From Xestospongia muta (lineage: Eukaryota; Porifera; Demospongiae; Haplosclerida; Petrosiidae), in the NCBI GenBank assembly GCA_963693285.1, contig OY848925.1, positions 1,418,817 to 1,482,816 on the forward strand: a stretch of DNA of 64,000 nt, read 5' to 3'. Made by a program: the position numbers and the translations under genes. Numbering within the stretch: the first letter of the stretch is position 1; every line of letters begins with the position of its first letter. Positions 11,613 to 23,545 of the stretch are shown here, one piece after another. The notes beneath the pieces are model-generated. The model saw only the letters and a list, made by a program, of their open reading frames with translations. It ran no database searches and was not told the origin of the DNA.

Positions 11613-12536
11613 ATGATGGTAACACTGTCAGTTATACTGTTGTTGGTTGTCCAATGGAAGGAGTGCATTACAACTAGTTCACCAGGACTATCGGAAACAT
11701 TTCTCAAAGGAGATTGTTCTTGTACATATTGTTATAAGGAAGGACCAAGAGGGCCACAAGGGGATCGTGGAGAGGCTGGGCTTGATGGACGTCCTGGAAT
11801 TCCTGGCCAAGATGGAGCTCCAGGATCTCAAGGATGTGATGGTCGTGATGGACGAGATGGAATACCAGGTCCTCCTGGATCAACTGGTTCACCTGGAAGA
11901 GATGGTACCAACGGCATTGATGGGGTGAAAGGAGACAAAGGAGAACCAGGACCACATGGCCCACAAGGACCCCCAGGACAAAGAAATGGGGGTGTGGTCT
12001 TTACCAGATGGGGAAGAACCTCTTGTCCCACAACTGAGGGAATGCAATTACTCTATGAAGGGAAAGCTGCTGGAAGTGGTCACAATCAACATGGAGGTGG
12101 AGCTAACTACATCTGCCTACCTGATAAGCCTGAGTTTCTCTCTTACACACCTGGAGTATCTAATGAACAGTCATATATCTATGGAGCAGAATACCAACCC
12201 TACAAAGTAGGTCCATTGGCACCACTCCATGATCAAAATGTTCCTTGTGTTGTCTGTTATGCTTCTACTAGAGTATCATATCTCATGATACCAGCAAAAA
12301 TCACCTGTCCTACAACATGGACTACAGAATATCAGGGCTATCTTATGGCTGAGAAGTTTGCCCATGCACGAAATGCAGTTTATGAGTGTGTCGATAAAGA
12401 TGCTAAAGGTATTCCAGGTAGTATTGCAGACACTAATGGTGCTTTGTTCTATCATGTACAAGCTCAGTGCAATGGCCTCCTCTGTCCTCCTTATGATACT
12501 GAGAAGGAGCTTGCCTGTGTGGTGTGTACCAAGTAA
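11613..12536 (+). CDS. C1: short-chain collagen C4-like protein, single exon (307 aa)
   Basis: One open frame carries all parts. Residues 1-20 are the signal peptide ([20 protein letters not shown]). A short N-terminal segment with CSCTYC follows. Then come 27 uninterrupted Gly-X-Y triplets (GPRGPQGDR ... GPPGQR). The C4 domain starts [14 protein letters not shown] and ends ACVVCTK with 10 cysteines. Proteins of this family are secreted trimers of sponge matrix, and the C4 domain has been proposed as a relative of type IV collagen NC1. Oddities compared with the other copies: no intron after the signal peptide, a unique N-terminal Cys cluster (C-x-C-x-x-C) in place of KRCVSST, and no shared promoter. 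It is therefore an old, separate lineage, yet its central C4-domain DNA matches the rest. Confidence 0.9.
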   Translation: MMVTLSVILLLVVQWKECITTSSPGLSETFLKGDCSCTYCYKEGPRGPQGDRGEAGLDGRPGIPGQDGAPGSQGCDGRDGRDGIPGPPGSTGSPGRDGTNGIDGVKGDKGEPGPHGPQGPPGQRNGGVVFTRWGRTSCPTTEGMQLLYEGKAAGSGHNQHGGGANYICLPDKPEFLSYTPGVSNEQSYIYGAEYQPYKVGPLAPLHDQNVPCVVCYASTRVSYLMIPAKITCPTTWTTEYQGYLMAEKFAHARNAVYECVDKDAKGIPGSIADTNGALFYHVQAQCNGLLCPPYDTEKELACVVCTK

Positions 12537-13552
12537 ACAGTTCTATATTTGATTACAAGTATAGTTGAGACCTATGTGCTCTTACTTCGATAATTTTCTT
12601 AATAGATTTCACAGTAAGCACTCTGCCTAACATAAACAAAACTAAGTAAAAGTTATCTTAAAATAATATTAATATCAACTAACAGAATTATTCTATTGGG
12701 TTACCTAATTAGGCTGCCATGGTGGTTTCCGCAAGCCACTCATCATCTCATTGAGGTGTCCAAGATCCCAAAAGCCTCATCAGCGCATGTGTCTAAATGT
12801 TGAGGCAAGTCAGACGTCACCTGGTGGGTACTGTTTGTCCAAGGCTGGAATGGGATCTTTTCTTACTGCTTCCATGGTTGGTAAAACAGTGATATCAGAC
12901 GCTTCAGGGTGGTGGGGTTTAGTTGAAGTTTTAGTTGAGTAGTTTCAATAATGGCCAAAGTACAGCATATAAAAGTTGGCCTGTAAGGAGTTTGTCTCGG
13001 TGGTAGCCAGTGTGGCACTCTGGGGCAAGAGCTGGGCAGGCTTGTGCATGTTTTATGTCTGACATTTAAGTGAAGAATTAGAATGATATATACTTGGGAA
13101 AAGTATTTCCAAATTACAGTTTTACCCTACCAAACCATAGTAAGCAATAATGGAGGTTTTCCTTAACATTTTAAGACACACTCTAGTCAGATATCACACA
13201 CTATCATCGTCACAAGTATGGTTGTTACCCATCTCATTTCACTATTAATAGACCCAATTGTTAAATACAAAGTCAATGTTCTCTTTGACTATGTTTTCTC
13301 CATTTAAATTGACAATATCACATAATACCTACTACAACAGTCTTCGCTAACTAAGGAAGAAACCGTCTGCTCAGTTAACTGACTAAAGGATTGAGTTATC
13401 TTCTACTCTGTCAACTGTCGATACTAAGGAAAATAGCCTTCCATTATCTCTGCTATTGTTGTTCTCTTCTTGTCTTCTTTTAGTAAAAATTAAGGAATCA
13501 CCACTTCATAAACAAACATCTTTACATTCTAAAGTATGCCACAATTAATCAC
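12537..13552. other. Spacer with a less AT-rich island at about 12710-13050
   Basis: The island differs in composition from everything around it. On - it has an open stretch, EASDITVLPTMEAVRKDPIP, that ends in stops after PPGDV. On + there is a 63-codon open stretch. I do not recognise either. It could be a fragment of an unrelated gene or transposon. The rest (13100-13550) resembles decayed short-collagen upstream flank. Confidence 0.4.
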
Positions 13553-13560
13553 TATATAAA
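13553..13560 (+). promoter_or_regulatory. Orphan short-collagen type TATA box
   Basis: TATATAAA followed by GGACTAACAAATCATGTACA, as in the collagen promoters, but the collagen gene is gone. A fibrinogen relic starts 160 bp downstream. Confidence 0.6.
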
Positions 13561-13720
13561 GGACTAACAAATCATGTACAAAGCAAGTATCGTAATTTTA
13601 AAGCAAGTTACATGAAATTTAGAAAGACTAAAATTAGGTCTACTACATGGAATATAAAATAACCACACCTACATAAATGACAACAACACATTTATTGATT
13701 GGAAGGTAATAAGTTAGACA

Positions 13721-14101
13721 TAGTAAATTCCATCGTTTAGTTAATAGGAATGTATCTAAACAACTATGGTTGATACAAGAGATGTAAATAACAATAATGG
13801 TATGGCAGTTACACTATCTTTTATAAAAGTGAATCTACTATTAATTATTCTCTTCATATATCTGGATATAGCAGTACTACTGAGATTCTTTTACCTGACA
13901 TAACCTTAAGACAATGACAATGATCAAACAACATTTAATTGTGTAAAGTCTAATACAGGAGCATGGTGGTATAATGCATGTCATCGCTCAAACGTAAATG
14001 GTTGCTATGGTGTTGATAATACTGTGGGTATTATATGGTCCACATGGAAAGGTTTGGAGCATTCTCTACCATTTGTTAAAATGAAAGTATGTAGCAACTA
14101 A
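13721..14101 (+). pseudogene. Fibrinogen-domain pseudogene inside the collagen array
   Basis: Follows F2 from its LSKIHRLAN region (TAGTAAATTCCATCGTTTAG) through the DNDND calcium loop (GACAATGACAATGATCAAAC), GAWWYNACH, GVDNTVGIIWSTWKG and KMKVCSN to TAA at 14099-14101. Several frameshifts break it and exons 1 and 2 are absent. It shows that fibrinogen and collagen units have been shuffled together. Confidence 0.85.
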
Positions 14102-15130
14102 TGATGTAAAAACCACAACAATACTGAGTAGAATGTGTTATGATTTTGCATTTTGTAATACAGCAATCATAGTGTCTTGTGTTAAAATATGTTAAATTCA
14201 CACTGTTGGTTAAGAAAAACTATTTACAAATATATTATTTCTAATTGTTACAATTTAATAAATTGTTACAGTAACCACACCCACTAATCATTAGTCTATT
14301 AACAAACTCAATTTTTTGCTAGATAATTTGACTGCTAACATTTTTTGTGAGTAATGGTTCTGAAATTATTGCTTTCATTTTCCCTTAGTTCTCTTGTTAA
14401 AAAAAATATTATAGGCAATTAATTTTGGTACAAGTCATAATCACTGAAATAAAATAAAGTTATGTATAAAAAAAGAAACATGAGCTGATAAAACCGAATA
14501 CCTTTATTAAACTGCTGCTTGAAATTGTGATAGCCACACCTACCGTTAATGACAACAACAAGTTTCTTTAATTAGACCATAGAAAGCTAGTATCTATATT
14601 TTGTAAATATACCAAATGTAATAAAATTACTGAGGATTATGTACCTAAATAAATCTCGGGTTTATAGTTTAACAATGATACATGTAGTACGTTACATAAC
14701 AATATAATAACCTCATATAATAACAAATCTACTATTCACATATAAACTATTGACGTCATCTATTATAAACACGTCATATGTTATATCAAACTCTCACAAT
14801 ACAACAAAATCCCATATAATAACAACTCTACCATTCAATGAAATAATACCAAACTGTAGAGACTATTGACATTCTTTACTATGAACTTTATTATTATAGT
14901 TACAATAAACCAACTGCCTACGATAACATGTCTGTGAGATCTTCCCATTCATGTAATGGCTACTAATATGATAACCTATACTCATAGGTGTAATAAGGAC
15001 AGATCTGTAAATATTTTTCCCTGACCTCTGCCATTGATGTATCTGTCTTCCTGTCTCCTTTCATCAACCACTCTACACATAAATACGTCTGCACTATAAA
15101 CTTTGCTTTAACTTGTCAACAACTCATCAC
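14102..15130. other. Spacer upstream of C2
   Basis: No gene is visible. A short repeated phrase (CATATAATAACAA) occurs at about 14715 and 14811. From about 15000 the conserved upstream flank of short-collagen genes begins (CCTGACCTCTGCCATTGATG and CTGTCTTCCTGTCTCCTTT). Confidence 0.5.
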
Positions 15131-15232
15131 TATATAAAGAACTGACAGATACATACTTAACTATCCAAAGAGAAAGAGTCTTTAACTCAACAACTACTTC
15201 AAGTGGATATCTTCCTGTACAACTAACTCAAC
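15131..15232 (+). promoter_or_regulatory. C2 promoter and 5' UTR
   Basis: TATATAAA at 15131-15138, 95 bp before the ATG, followed by the family's conserved leader: ACTGACAGATACATACTTAA, AGAGTCTTTAACTC and CTTCAAGTGGATATCTTCC. Confidence 0.85.
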
Positions 15233-16117
15233 ATGATGATACAGACCCTATCACTCTTCATTATACTCTTACTAACTGTGGAATGGAAGGAGTGTACTAC
15301 AGCTGCTGTACAAGGTAACTACTCACTATGATATTAGATATTTTAAACATTCCTTACTACAGGTGACACCATTCGAGATAAGAGATGTGTCTCTTCTACA
15401 AATGTCACTACAAACACACCTTATATTCAAATACTACAAGGACGTGATGGACGTGATGGAATACCTGGTCCTCCTGGACCAGCTGGTCCACCTGGGAAAG
15501 ATGGTACCAATGGTAAAGATGGAGTAAAAGGTGATAAAGGACAACAAGGTCCGCCAGGACCAAAAAATGGGGGTGTGGTCTTTACAAGATGGGGACAAAC
15601 CTCTTGTCCTACAACTACAGGAACTTCATTACTCTATAAGGGGAAAGCTGCTGGAAGTAGTCACGGTCAATATGGAGGTGGAGCTAACTATATTTGTCTA
15701 CCTGACCACCCTGAGTATCTTTCCTATACACCTGGTGTATCTAAGGAACAGTCATATATTTATGGAGCAGAATACCAACCCTATTCTGTAGGTCCACTGG
15801 CACCACTCCACGATCAAAATGTTCCTTGTGTTGTCTGTTATGTCTCTAACAGAACAACATATCTCATGATACCAGCAAAAATCACCTGTCCTACAACATG
15901 GACTACAGAATATCAGGGCTATCTTATGGCTGAGAAGTTTGACCATGCACGAAATGCAGTCTATGAGTGTGTGGATAAAGATGCTAAAGGTATTCCAGGA
16001 AGTATTGCAGACACTAATGGTGCTTTGTTCTACCATGTACAAGCTCAGTGCAATGGCCTCCTCTGTCCTCCTTATGATAAGGTGAAAGAGCTAGCTTGTG
16101 TAGTGTGTACTAAGTGA
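15233..16117 (+). CDS. C2: short-chain collagen C4-like protein (2 exons, 278 aa)
   Basis: Exons 15233-15314 and 15363-16117 (48-nt intron) join in frame. The signal peptide is [18 protein letters not shown]. It is followed by [19 protein letters not shown], which holds one Cys and one N-glycosylation sequon. Fourteen Gly-X-Y triplets (GRDGRDGIP ... GPPGPK) follow, then the C4 domain [14 protein letters not shown] to ACVVCTK with 10 Cys. Its C4 domain reads SHGQYGGG and [19 protein letters not shown], close to C1 rather than to the later array genes. The 3' half and downstream flank are repeated at 24816-25409. Confidence 0.9.
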
Positions 16118-16800
16118 ACTAATATTAACATTAAGTAATGTTATTATTGTTTGTATTCTGATATAAACAATAATTGTTTAGGTTTTGTCATTTCAAATAA
16201 TTAATGTTTTGTTATTGCTTTGTGTTGTCCTCCTATTTCTAAGAATATTATTACTTCAAATTTGGTAAAAATACTAACTAACAATTACCTCACTATTCAC
16301 CAATACAATCAATATGATCACTTCAGGAGTGCCTGAAAATGTTACACAATATTTATTGCAGGCCTCACCATATGCTATTGGTTAGCATATAAAGGCACAT
16401 TTATATACCAATAACAGTTCAAAACAGAACAAAAAGATAGCTTTCCATGCCCTAACCAATCCTTTTGACAGATATCATCACACTATGACTACCATGAAAA
16501 CAATCACACACTGCTTATAAAAGATTGCATTACTAGACAATAGGGACAAAGATGTCATCGATGTTCTAGGTTATCACTAACCACATTATTCATTTATAAT
16601 ACAAACATCAAATCCAGAAACTTTTCTTGTTGACATAGATCTCTTCACATCATAATATTACTAACCAAATGGAATGGATTTATATACATTGTAAATTCAT
16701 ATTGTATCTAATGAATGTCAATACTCAGTGATTTTATAATGATAAATTAAAGAAACAAGGAGATATCATTTGTTAAGATAAATATCTTTTGGTACAACTA
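16118..16800. other. Long-collagen type upstream flank in front of dead copy L1
   Basis: From about 16440 this matches the upstream region of C3 and C4: AATCCTTTTGACAGATATCA, CACACACTGCTTATAAAAGA, TTCTTGTTGACATAGATCTC and GTGATTTTATAATGATAAAT. The matching second copy lies at 25410-26118. Confidence 0.7.
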
Positions 16801-17260
16801 ATGACATAGACCCTATAACAAATGTCAAACACACCTTGTATTCTGATACTATTCAAGGACATGACAAGTGTGATGACATACTTACAGGTCCTCCTGGACC
16901 GTCTGGTGTGCAAAAGAGGTCAAAGGCGAACAAGGACCAAGAGGACAATTTGTCTTAATGGAAACATTGGGGATTTGGAGTGGCTGGGCACCTGGAGAAG
17001 AAGGTATAAAGAGCACATGGATGAAAGGAGACCTTGAAATATCTAGCCCTTTTAGAAAAAGGTAAATAAGGACCTATAGGGGTTCCTGAAGTCTTTGACA
17101 ACCTGGAGACAATGGCAGAGATGGTAAAGATACATTAACTTGGCTCTCCTGAGAAAAAACAGTGAACAAAGATTAATAGAGTTACTTGGTCCTCTACAGT
17201 CTCATGGATTTCCTGGCTGTTGTGGAAGTTATGGTAGAGATGATGAAGATAGACATCCAG
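16801..17260 (+). pseudogene. L1: long-collagen pseudogene
   Basis: ATGACATAGACCCTAT is the family start with CAG changed to TAG, an immediate stop. Most of the signal peptide and the intron are lost. TCAAACACACCTTGTATTC (the NTPYIQI region) and broken Gly-X-Y sequence follow (GPPGPSG, EQGPRGQF), riddled with frameshifts. There is no C4 domain. L2 at 26119 is its duplicate. Confidence 0.75.
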
Positions 17261-17640
17261 GGAACAAAAACTGTCTGAAGATTATTTTATGGTACTGCTG
17301 TCAGGAGGGACTGGAATATTGATAACTTTGAAGACTAGAGAGTTGGCAGAAGCTACGGAACTGTTTAAAGATGTTTTCTCGATTTGGAGAACTTGGAATC
17401 TTTGATCAGTCACACTCAATTTAAAGCGATTGCAGTAATCGTAATGATATTCATTGATTGGCATGTGCATTGGTGGTTACTGTATGTGTGTGTGTTATTT
17501 CATTTGTCACTCTCAAAGTGCATACAACAATACAATAAAAAGACTAAACAAATATTCTCATATAGTTGCATAGTGAACACCTGGTCCAAAACAATGACAA
17601 CACCCATAACCAAGCTTGGAAACATAAAAAACAGAATTTA
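17261..17640. repeat. Dispersed repeat family of unknown nature
   Basis: Related segments occur near 26600-26830, 39890-40050, 47630-47790, 50920-50990 and 62955-63090, with pieces at 24765-24815 and 33830-33880. Shared phrases are GAAGACT(A/G)GAG, AGAAGCTA, CTTTGATCA and a tail that translates as FKALAVIVI or FKVLVVAVI. It may be a decayed exon of an old gene or a mobile element. I do not recognise it. Confidence 0.5.
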
Positions 17641-19004
17641 AAACCATTTTGATGAAGTACAGTTCCTATATATGTATATAGGTTAAACACTGAGATGAAG
17701 TTATAACTGACTTGTACCATGTTGATAAACTAATTGCTTGATTTCAATTCCTCTATTAGATATCCTGTGTCTTTTACTTTGAATAAGTGTGTGTTAAGAT
17801 TTGTTCATTAGCTAACAAAGGAATGATTTTCTACTTACTTGTATTAGAATAAATGGCTTTCTTACCCATTGGGACTGGAACAGCTTTGATAGCCCCACCC
17901 CTTGCTTTGATGTACAATAGACCATCATATCACTTAGGTACATATTCTAACTTGCCTTTGTAGTGATGGTCATTATGTAATCTGATTTAAAATTGTACTT
18001 CAAAATCAATAATACTGTCCAAGCTTATGAAAAGGCTTATACAAGCCTTTCCATATAAAAATGTCATATCTATGACATAGTATGTGTATACATAACAAAC
18101 AACAGACTAACAAAAGAATACTGTAGAACAAAAGAATACTGTAGAATAAAAGAACACCACAGAACAAAAGAATACTGTAGAACAAAAGAATACCATAGAA
18201 TAAAAGAACACCACAGAACAAAAGAATATCTGAACAAACATCCTATTATCAATAGCAAGGGAACAGACCATGTCTAACCAATCCCTTCAGCAGATATCAT
18301 CACCACAAGGATGGTTCTCCGACCAAACCACACACTGTTTATATAATGCATTATCAACCACAATAGTAGAGTGTCAATACATGTAGGGAAAAGATTGGAC
18401 TTTTGTTTCAAGAGAATATGAACAAAATTCATTTTAAATGAAATCTGTTAAGCGAAACAGCTGTTATAACTAGGAAAGGATATGTAATTATTTGTTTATA
18501 AAGTGAATTGGTCTATAATGTAGGTTGATGATTGAGGTTTCAAGTTTTTATACTATGTTGTTTGTGGATTAATATAACTCCACTCATTGTGTAATATTTA
18601 TTGAAAGAAAAGAAGTTTTCTTTAACAAAATTAATAGCCTGATAGAATGTAGGAAGTGAATGTGATTCAGAAAATAGTTGAGATAATATTGGTACAGAAC
18701 TTGTCCCTTATTTTACTGCTATTATGAGGCAAGAATATGAATTTAATTGCTAAGAAAAGGCATGAAATCTCAAGAAACCATTTAGTGGCATGTGATATGC
18801 TTTTAATGATATCCATTACTTATGCCTGTCATGTGCAGTGTTTCAGGTGGTACTAAATTAGCTTTCACCATGTGTGATGTATACATACATACACGTATGT
18901 CTATCTCAATCTGTCAAGAGCTGCCAAAAAGTCCACATCATTATTAAAGAGGTAGACAAACATTGTCTACATGAATAGTCTGGCTATCTTTTCTTTAAGA
19001 ATCT
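17641..19004. other. Spacer, duplicated at about 26890-28230
   Basis: No gene visible. It is largely co-linear with the second 9.2-kb unit, including TTGTCCAAGCTTATGAAAA, the 18-bp minisatellite and a partial long-collagen-type upstream copy at about 18270-18370 (CAGCAGATATCATCACCACA). Confidence 0.6.
18109..18234. repeat. 18-bp minisatellite, about 7 copies
   Basis: The unit AACAAAAGAATACTGTAG has variants AATAAAAGAACACCACAG and AACAAAAGAATACCATAG. The duplicated segment near 27433-27475 carries only about 2.5 copies, so the array changed length after the 9.2-kb duplication. The minus-strand open frame rich in Leu, Phe and Tyr is a product of the repeat. Confidence 0.9.
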
Positions 19005-19262
19005 GATCTACAGGTATATCCTTCTGGAACAGAATACAAGCCTTACTCCATACATCCAATAGCATCATTGTAAGGTCATAACATTCCTTGTGTTGTCTGT
19101 TATGTTTCTACTAGAGTATTATATCTTATGATACCAGCAAAAATCATCTGTCCTAAAATATAAACATAATCTACGAGTGTGTTGATAAAGATGCTGAAGG
19201 TGTTCCAGGCAGCAGTGCTATTTTTGATGGTGTTTTGTTGCCAGTGTATTGTGTACCAAGAG
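19005..19262 (+). pseudogene. C4-domain relic
   Basis: Carries the second half of a C4 domain: GAACAGAATACAAGCCTTAC, then TTCCTTGTGTTGTCTGTTAT (PCVVCY) and TTATGATACCAGCAAAAATC (LMIPAKI). It then has a deletion where WTTEYQGY should be, then [16 protein letters not shown] and GTGTACCAAGAG. Frameshifts and stops break it and no upstream part remains. Confidence 0.8.
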
Positions 19263-20640
19263 AACTAACATCAACATTGACTATCATTGTTAATAGTTTG
19301 AATGAGAGCATTGGTTCTATATAACTGAACTCTTTTGGCTTGGTTTTGGAAATTGAGTTTTGACTATAACTTTACTGTACTGCTGGCTATAAAGTTAATT
19401 TGATATTATTGGATTCTTTTCATTCTTGTGGTTATTATAATGGTATTCATGATATGATTCACATTTTAAGTATACTTTGACAAACCTTATATAAATTCAT
19501 GTATATAATCTCCCATAAAGAATCATTTCCCTTGCAAAGTATAGACTCCCTAGTGAGTTTATATTGTAAAATATAAAAATGAGAGCTTAATAGATACTTC
19601 ATTCTTCAAATGGCTTAGTGATAGGTTAATATGAATTAAATGATTGTTCTGTACATACGAATTATATCAACTTGCCAAATCAAGATTCTTGCCTAATGGT
19701 TATGTGATAGTTTATAGATTGATAGTGACTGGTTAATATAAACCTCACAATAAGTAATATCAGATATCACATGGTTCATTAGTCTATATGCGTAATATAA
19801 ACCTGTTGACTCAGGATTTTGTTAATGATGTCAGGTATTTAAGCATGAAGCCAATGTAAGCATTTTTAAGTGAGTTCAAATGTCTAAAGCACTTTGAAAG
19901 TATCAATGTTTTCAATATAAACAAGCATCCTCTGCTCTAGTTCAAAGACTGTTTAGTACATTAGGAAGATATATTGCCCAGAGAGATGCCAACTTACAAA
20001 CAAACATTTTGAATAAACCATGTTTTTTCAATGTAATAATGACTTATAAATTGTCAGGCATAAGATTATAAGTATATATATATATTCGTTACTGTAAGTG
20101 CTTGTACTTCCATGTAAGCCTTTTGTAAAGTGCTTTGCCCTATGCCTGTACATAATATGTACCTTGATCATTTTATTGTAATGGTGCATTGAACAATTGA
20201 GCCAACAAATACAATTAACTTCATATGTTAACTTGCAACCAATGAATATTAGTAACATTTACCACAAGTAATATGACAATGAGTGAGGCTTGTGAAGAAT
20301 CAATGATACATTTGATATTGTTAGGTTGTTTTTCTGCTTTCTAGATTATTGTATTCTTTCACTAGCTGTGCAGCGTGCAAAATTCAGTGTTTACTGTGAA
20401 TTGGCATCTTGGAATGATCTCTTAATTTAATCTTAACAACAGTGAAATTACATACATTGTGGCAAAAACACAATGTTTAGACATTCATCAACACAATCAA
20501 TCTAATCATTTATTACAGTACTTGAAGATATTCACAACATTTAATACAAGCTTCTATTCATACTATTGCTTATAATATATTAGCATATACGTTAGGTACT
20601 TATACCAGTATAAAATGGATAAAAAAGATAGCTTTTAAGA
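19263..20640. other. Spacer, duplicated at about 28380-29640
   Basis: No gene seen. It is co-linear with the second 9.2-kb unit (for example CTTTGACAAACCTTATATAA against CTTTGACAACCCTCAATATA). In the second unit the 19005 relic is missing and a (CA)n run takes its place. Confidence 0.6.
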
Positions 20641-21000
20641 CCTTAATCAATCCTTTTGGTCAGATATCACCACACTATGATTACCACAAGGATGATTCCA
20701 TTACCCAATCACACACTGTTCATAGAAGACTATATCACTAGACAATAAGGATAATGGTGTTAGTGATGTCCATTTAATGAGATTATCACTAACTGGTCTG
20801 CATCATTTATTAATAACACAAACATGTAAACCAAAAACATTTCTTGTTGACACAGAGCTCTCAACATCATAACAGTACTAACCAAATGGGATGGACTAGA
20901 GTAATATGTTGAATTTACATTGTAATGGCCAGTGATTTTATAAGGATGAAGCAAGCAAACAAATTTCATTTGTGAAGGTAGGTATCTTCCTGTACTCAAA
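20641..21000 (+). promoter_or_regulatory. C3 long-collagen promoter region
   Basis: This differs from the short-collagen promoter: there is no TATATAAA leader, and a weaker TTTTATAAG lies at about 20935-20943, about 60 bp before the ATG. It shares AATCCTTTTGGTCAGATATC, TTCTTGTTGACACAGA and ACCAAATGGGATGGACTA with the regions before C4, L1 and L2. The last bases before the ATG (GTAGGTATCTTCCTGTACTC) again resemble the short leader. Confidence 0.65.
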
Positions 21001-22528
21001 ATGATGACACAGACTCTATCACTCGTGATTATATTCTTACTGACTGTGGAATGGAAGGAGTGTATTACAGCTGCTGTACAAGGTACGAAATGAATGAATT
21101 TTTAAAGTATTTGCAATTCAATTTATAGGAAATGTTGAAAAATGTGTGTCTTCTACAAATACCACTACAAACACACCTTATATTCAAATACTACAAGGAC
21201 GTGATGGACGTGATGGAATACCTGGTCCTCCTGGACCAGCTGGTGGTGAAAAAGGAGCCAAAGGTGAACAAGGAGCACAAGGACCACAGGGACATCCAGG
21301 ATCTCCTGGAGCTCCTGGAAGTGATGGTAAAGATGGTGATCCTGGACCTCCTGGAGCACCTGGACCTTCTGGAGTACCTGGACCTGGAGTACCCGGACCT
21401 CCTGGAGCACCTGGAGTGTCTGGACCTCCTGGAGCACCTGGACCACCAGGAGAATCTAGAGCCCCTGAACCTCCTAGTTTACCTGGACCTCCTGGAGCAC
21501 CTGGACCTTCTGGACCTCCTGGACCTCCTGGACCTTCTAGACCTCCTGGAGCACCTGGACCACCAGGAGAATCTAGACCTCCTGGAAATGATAGTAGAGA
21601 CAGCAGTCCTGGAGAACATGGAACACAGGGACCTCCTGGACCTCCTGGTTATCCTGGACCTCCTGGAGCACCTGGACCTTCTGGACCTTTTGGAGCACCT
21701 GGAGTATCAGGACCTCCTGGACCTCCTGGACCTCCTGGAAGTGATGGTAGAAATGGAAGTCCTGGAGAAAGTGGAACACAGGGACCTCCTGGACTTCCTG
21801 GAAGTGATGGTATAAATGGCAATGATGGAATACCTGGCTCTCCTGGAGAACAAGGACTAAGAGGGCTGCCTGGTCTTAAGGGAGATGTTGGAATGCCTGG
21901 GCAATCTGGACCAAAAGGACCTAGTGGACCACCTGGACAACCAGGATCACATGGCCCTAAGGGATCAACAGGAGAAAAAGGGACTCAAGGTACTCCAGGA
22001 CCAAAAAATGGGGGTGTGGTCTATACCAGATGGGGAAGAATTACCTGTCCTGAAACTACAGGAACACAAAAAGTTTATACTGGAAAAGTTGCAGGAAATC
22101 ATTATAGTTACACTGGAGGTGGAGCTAACTACATCTGTCTACCTGATCAGCCTGAGTTTTATTTGAACACCTCAACAAAATCTAGCAATAACTCACACAT
22201 ATTTGGAACAATTGGTAATAATAATAATAGTATTCCTTGTGTTGTCTGTTATGTCTCTAATAGAACAACACATCTCATGATACCAGCAAAAATCACCTGT
22301 CCTACAACATGGACTACAGAATATCAGGGCTATCTTATGACTGGTCATCCCACTCAACCACGAAACACAGTTTATGAGTGTGTTGATAAGGATGCTGAAG
22401 GCATTCAAAGAAGTGATGCTAAGACAGATGGTGCTTTGTTCTACTATGTACAAGCTCAATGTAACAACCAACTCTGTCCTCCTTATGATACTGAGAAAAA
22501 ACTTACTTGTGTGGTATGTACTATGTGA
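21001..22528 (+). CDS. C3: long collagen with C4 domain (2 exons, 493 aa)
   Basis: Exons 21001-21082 and 21129-22528 (46-nt intron) join in frame. Signal peptide [38 protein letters not shown]; a collagenous stretch of about 270 residues (21197-22006, about 90 triplets); C4 domain [14 protein letters not shown] to LTCVVCTM. The helix is imperfect: one extra Gly (GPAGGEK), one short triplet (GPGVP), and a run of Gly-to-Arg, Glu or Ser changes at 21458-21600 ([33 protein letters not shown]). It is rich in GPP and GAP from a 9-18 bp repeat. The C4 domain is nearly identical to that of C4 (30006) but the collagen part is not, so the two parts have separate histories. Confidence 0.9.
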
Positions 22529-23449
22529 ACAAATATTTCACCTAATCACATGAAGAGTAGAAGATGAAACTATTTCATTTACTGTTAATTTGATAATTTG
22601 AAATTTTCTGAATAGATTACACAAAGTGAACGTTACTTTAATAACTTTAATATCAATTAGTATAACTAATAAAAAGATAATAAAGTTTTCAGACAACTAT
22701 CACTGATAGTCACAAGAGCTATTGTTAATTTCAGTTTTATGACAACACATACCTTTCTAAAAATATTATATAAATAACTCATCTTAAAATAAAATAGATA
22801 TCACCATAATACTATTGTCCACAAAAAATGTTTCTACTCATCTCACCATTTATTAAAAATACTTAATGACATATAGTATTAGTGATATATTAAACTCTCT
22901 GGTAAAGTTATCACTAACTAAACAAATGTAGTTAAGTATAGTTAATGACATTGTTATGTCTTTTGTGGATATGTACCATCATTCATATAACCAGTGGATA
23001 AAAGATGTGTCAGACACTATCCAATTATACCAATCATCAGAGCACTGTGGCAATGTGATAATTTAATGTGGATATAATTATATTAGTCAATATACATAAT
23101 TAGTCTTTAGTACTATAGCTTTCTGTGATCTTGTACTAACAACTATAGTAATTAATAACTCACTAGAGAAATAGAGATGCCTCTAATCAGGTATTCTATC
23201 ATATGTCACTATTTCTCCTGTCTCCTTTGTTAATATAAACAGCCCATAGGGAATCACCACTCTACATACAAATCTATCAATCTACTCATAGGAGTAATAA
23301 TTGTTAGCAGTTTTCCTAACCTCTGTCATTTATGTATCTGTCCCCCTGTCTCTGTTGCTTAAGATATACAACCCACAAGGAAATCACCACCCTACACATA
23401 AATACGTTTACAGTCTAAACCTTGCTTTAACTTGTCAACAACTCATCAC
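22529..23449. other. Spacer, near-identical to 31584-32505
   Basis: No gene. It is very similar to the flank after C4 from the stop codon on (AATTTGAAATTTTCTGAATA, GTTTTCAGACAACTATCACT). The part from about 23041 (GCACTGTGGCAATGTGATAA) also recurs at 34457, where it is a recombination junction. Confidence 0.7.
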
Positions 23450-23545
23450 TATATAAAGAACTGACAGATACATACTTAACTATCTAAAGAGTCTTTAACT
23501 CAACAAATACTTCAAGTGGATATCTTCCTGTACAATTAACTCAAC
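23450..23545 (+). promoter_or_regulatory. Short-collagen promoter of dead copy C5
   Basis: TATATAAA at 23450-23457 followed by the conserved leader, apparently intact although the gene is not. Confidence 0.8.

Noticed and set aside
12751..12942. 63-codon + frame in the GC-richer island
   Set aside because: No recognisable similarity or promoter; kept only as a compositional observation.
18109..18234. 18-bp repeat considered as a coding repeat (minus-strand LLFYSILLFCGV)
   Set aside because: No start or domain context; the duplicated locus has only about 2.5 copies and no frame.
21165..21815. Leu/Val/Gln-rich frames on both strands in the C3 collagen region
   Set aside because: Out-of-frame readings of the GGACCTCCT repeat; the Gly-X-Y frame is the real one.
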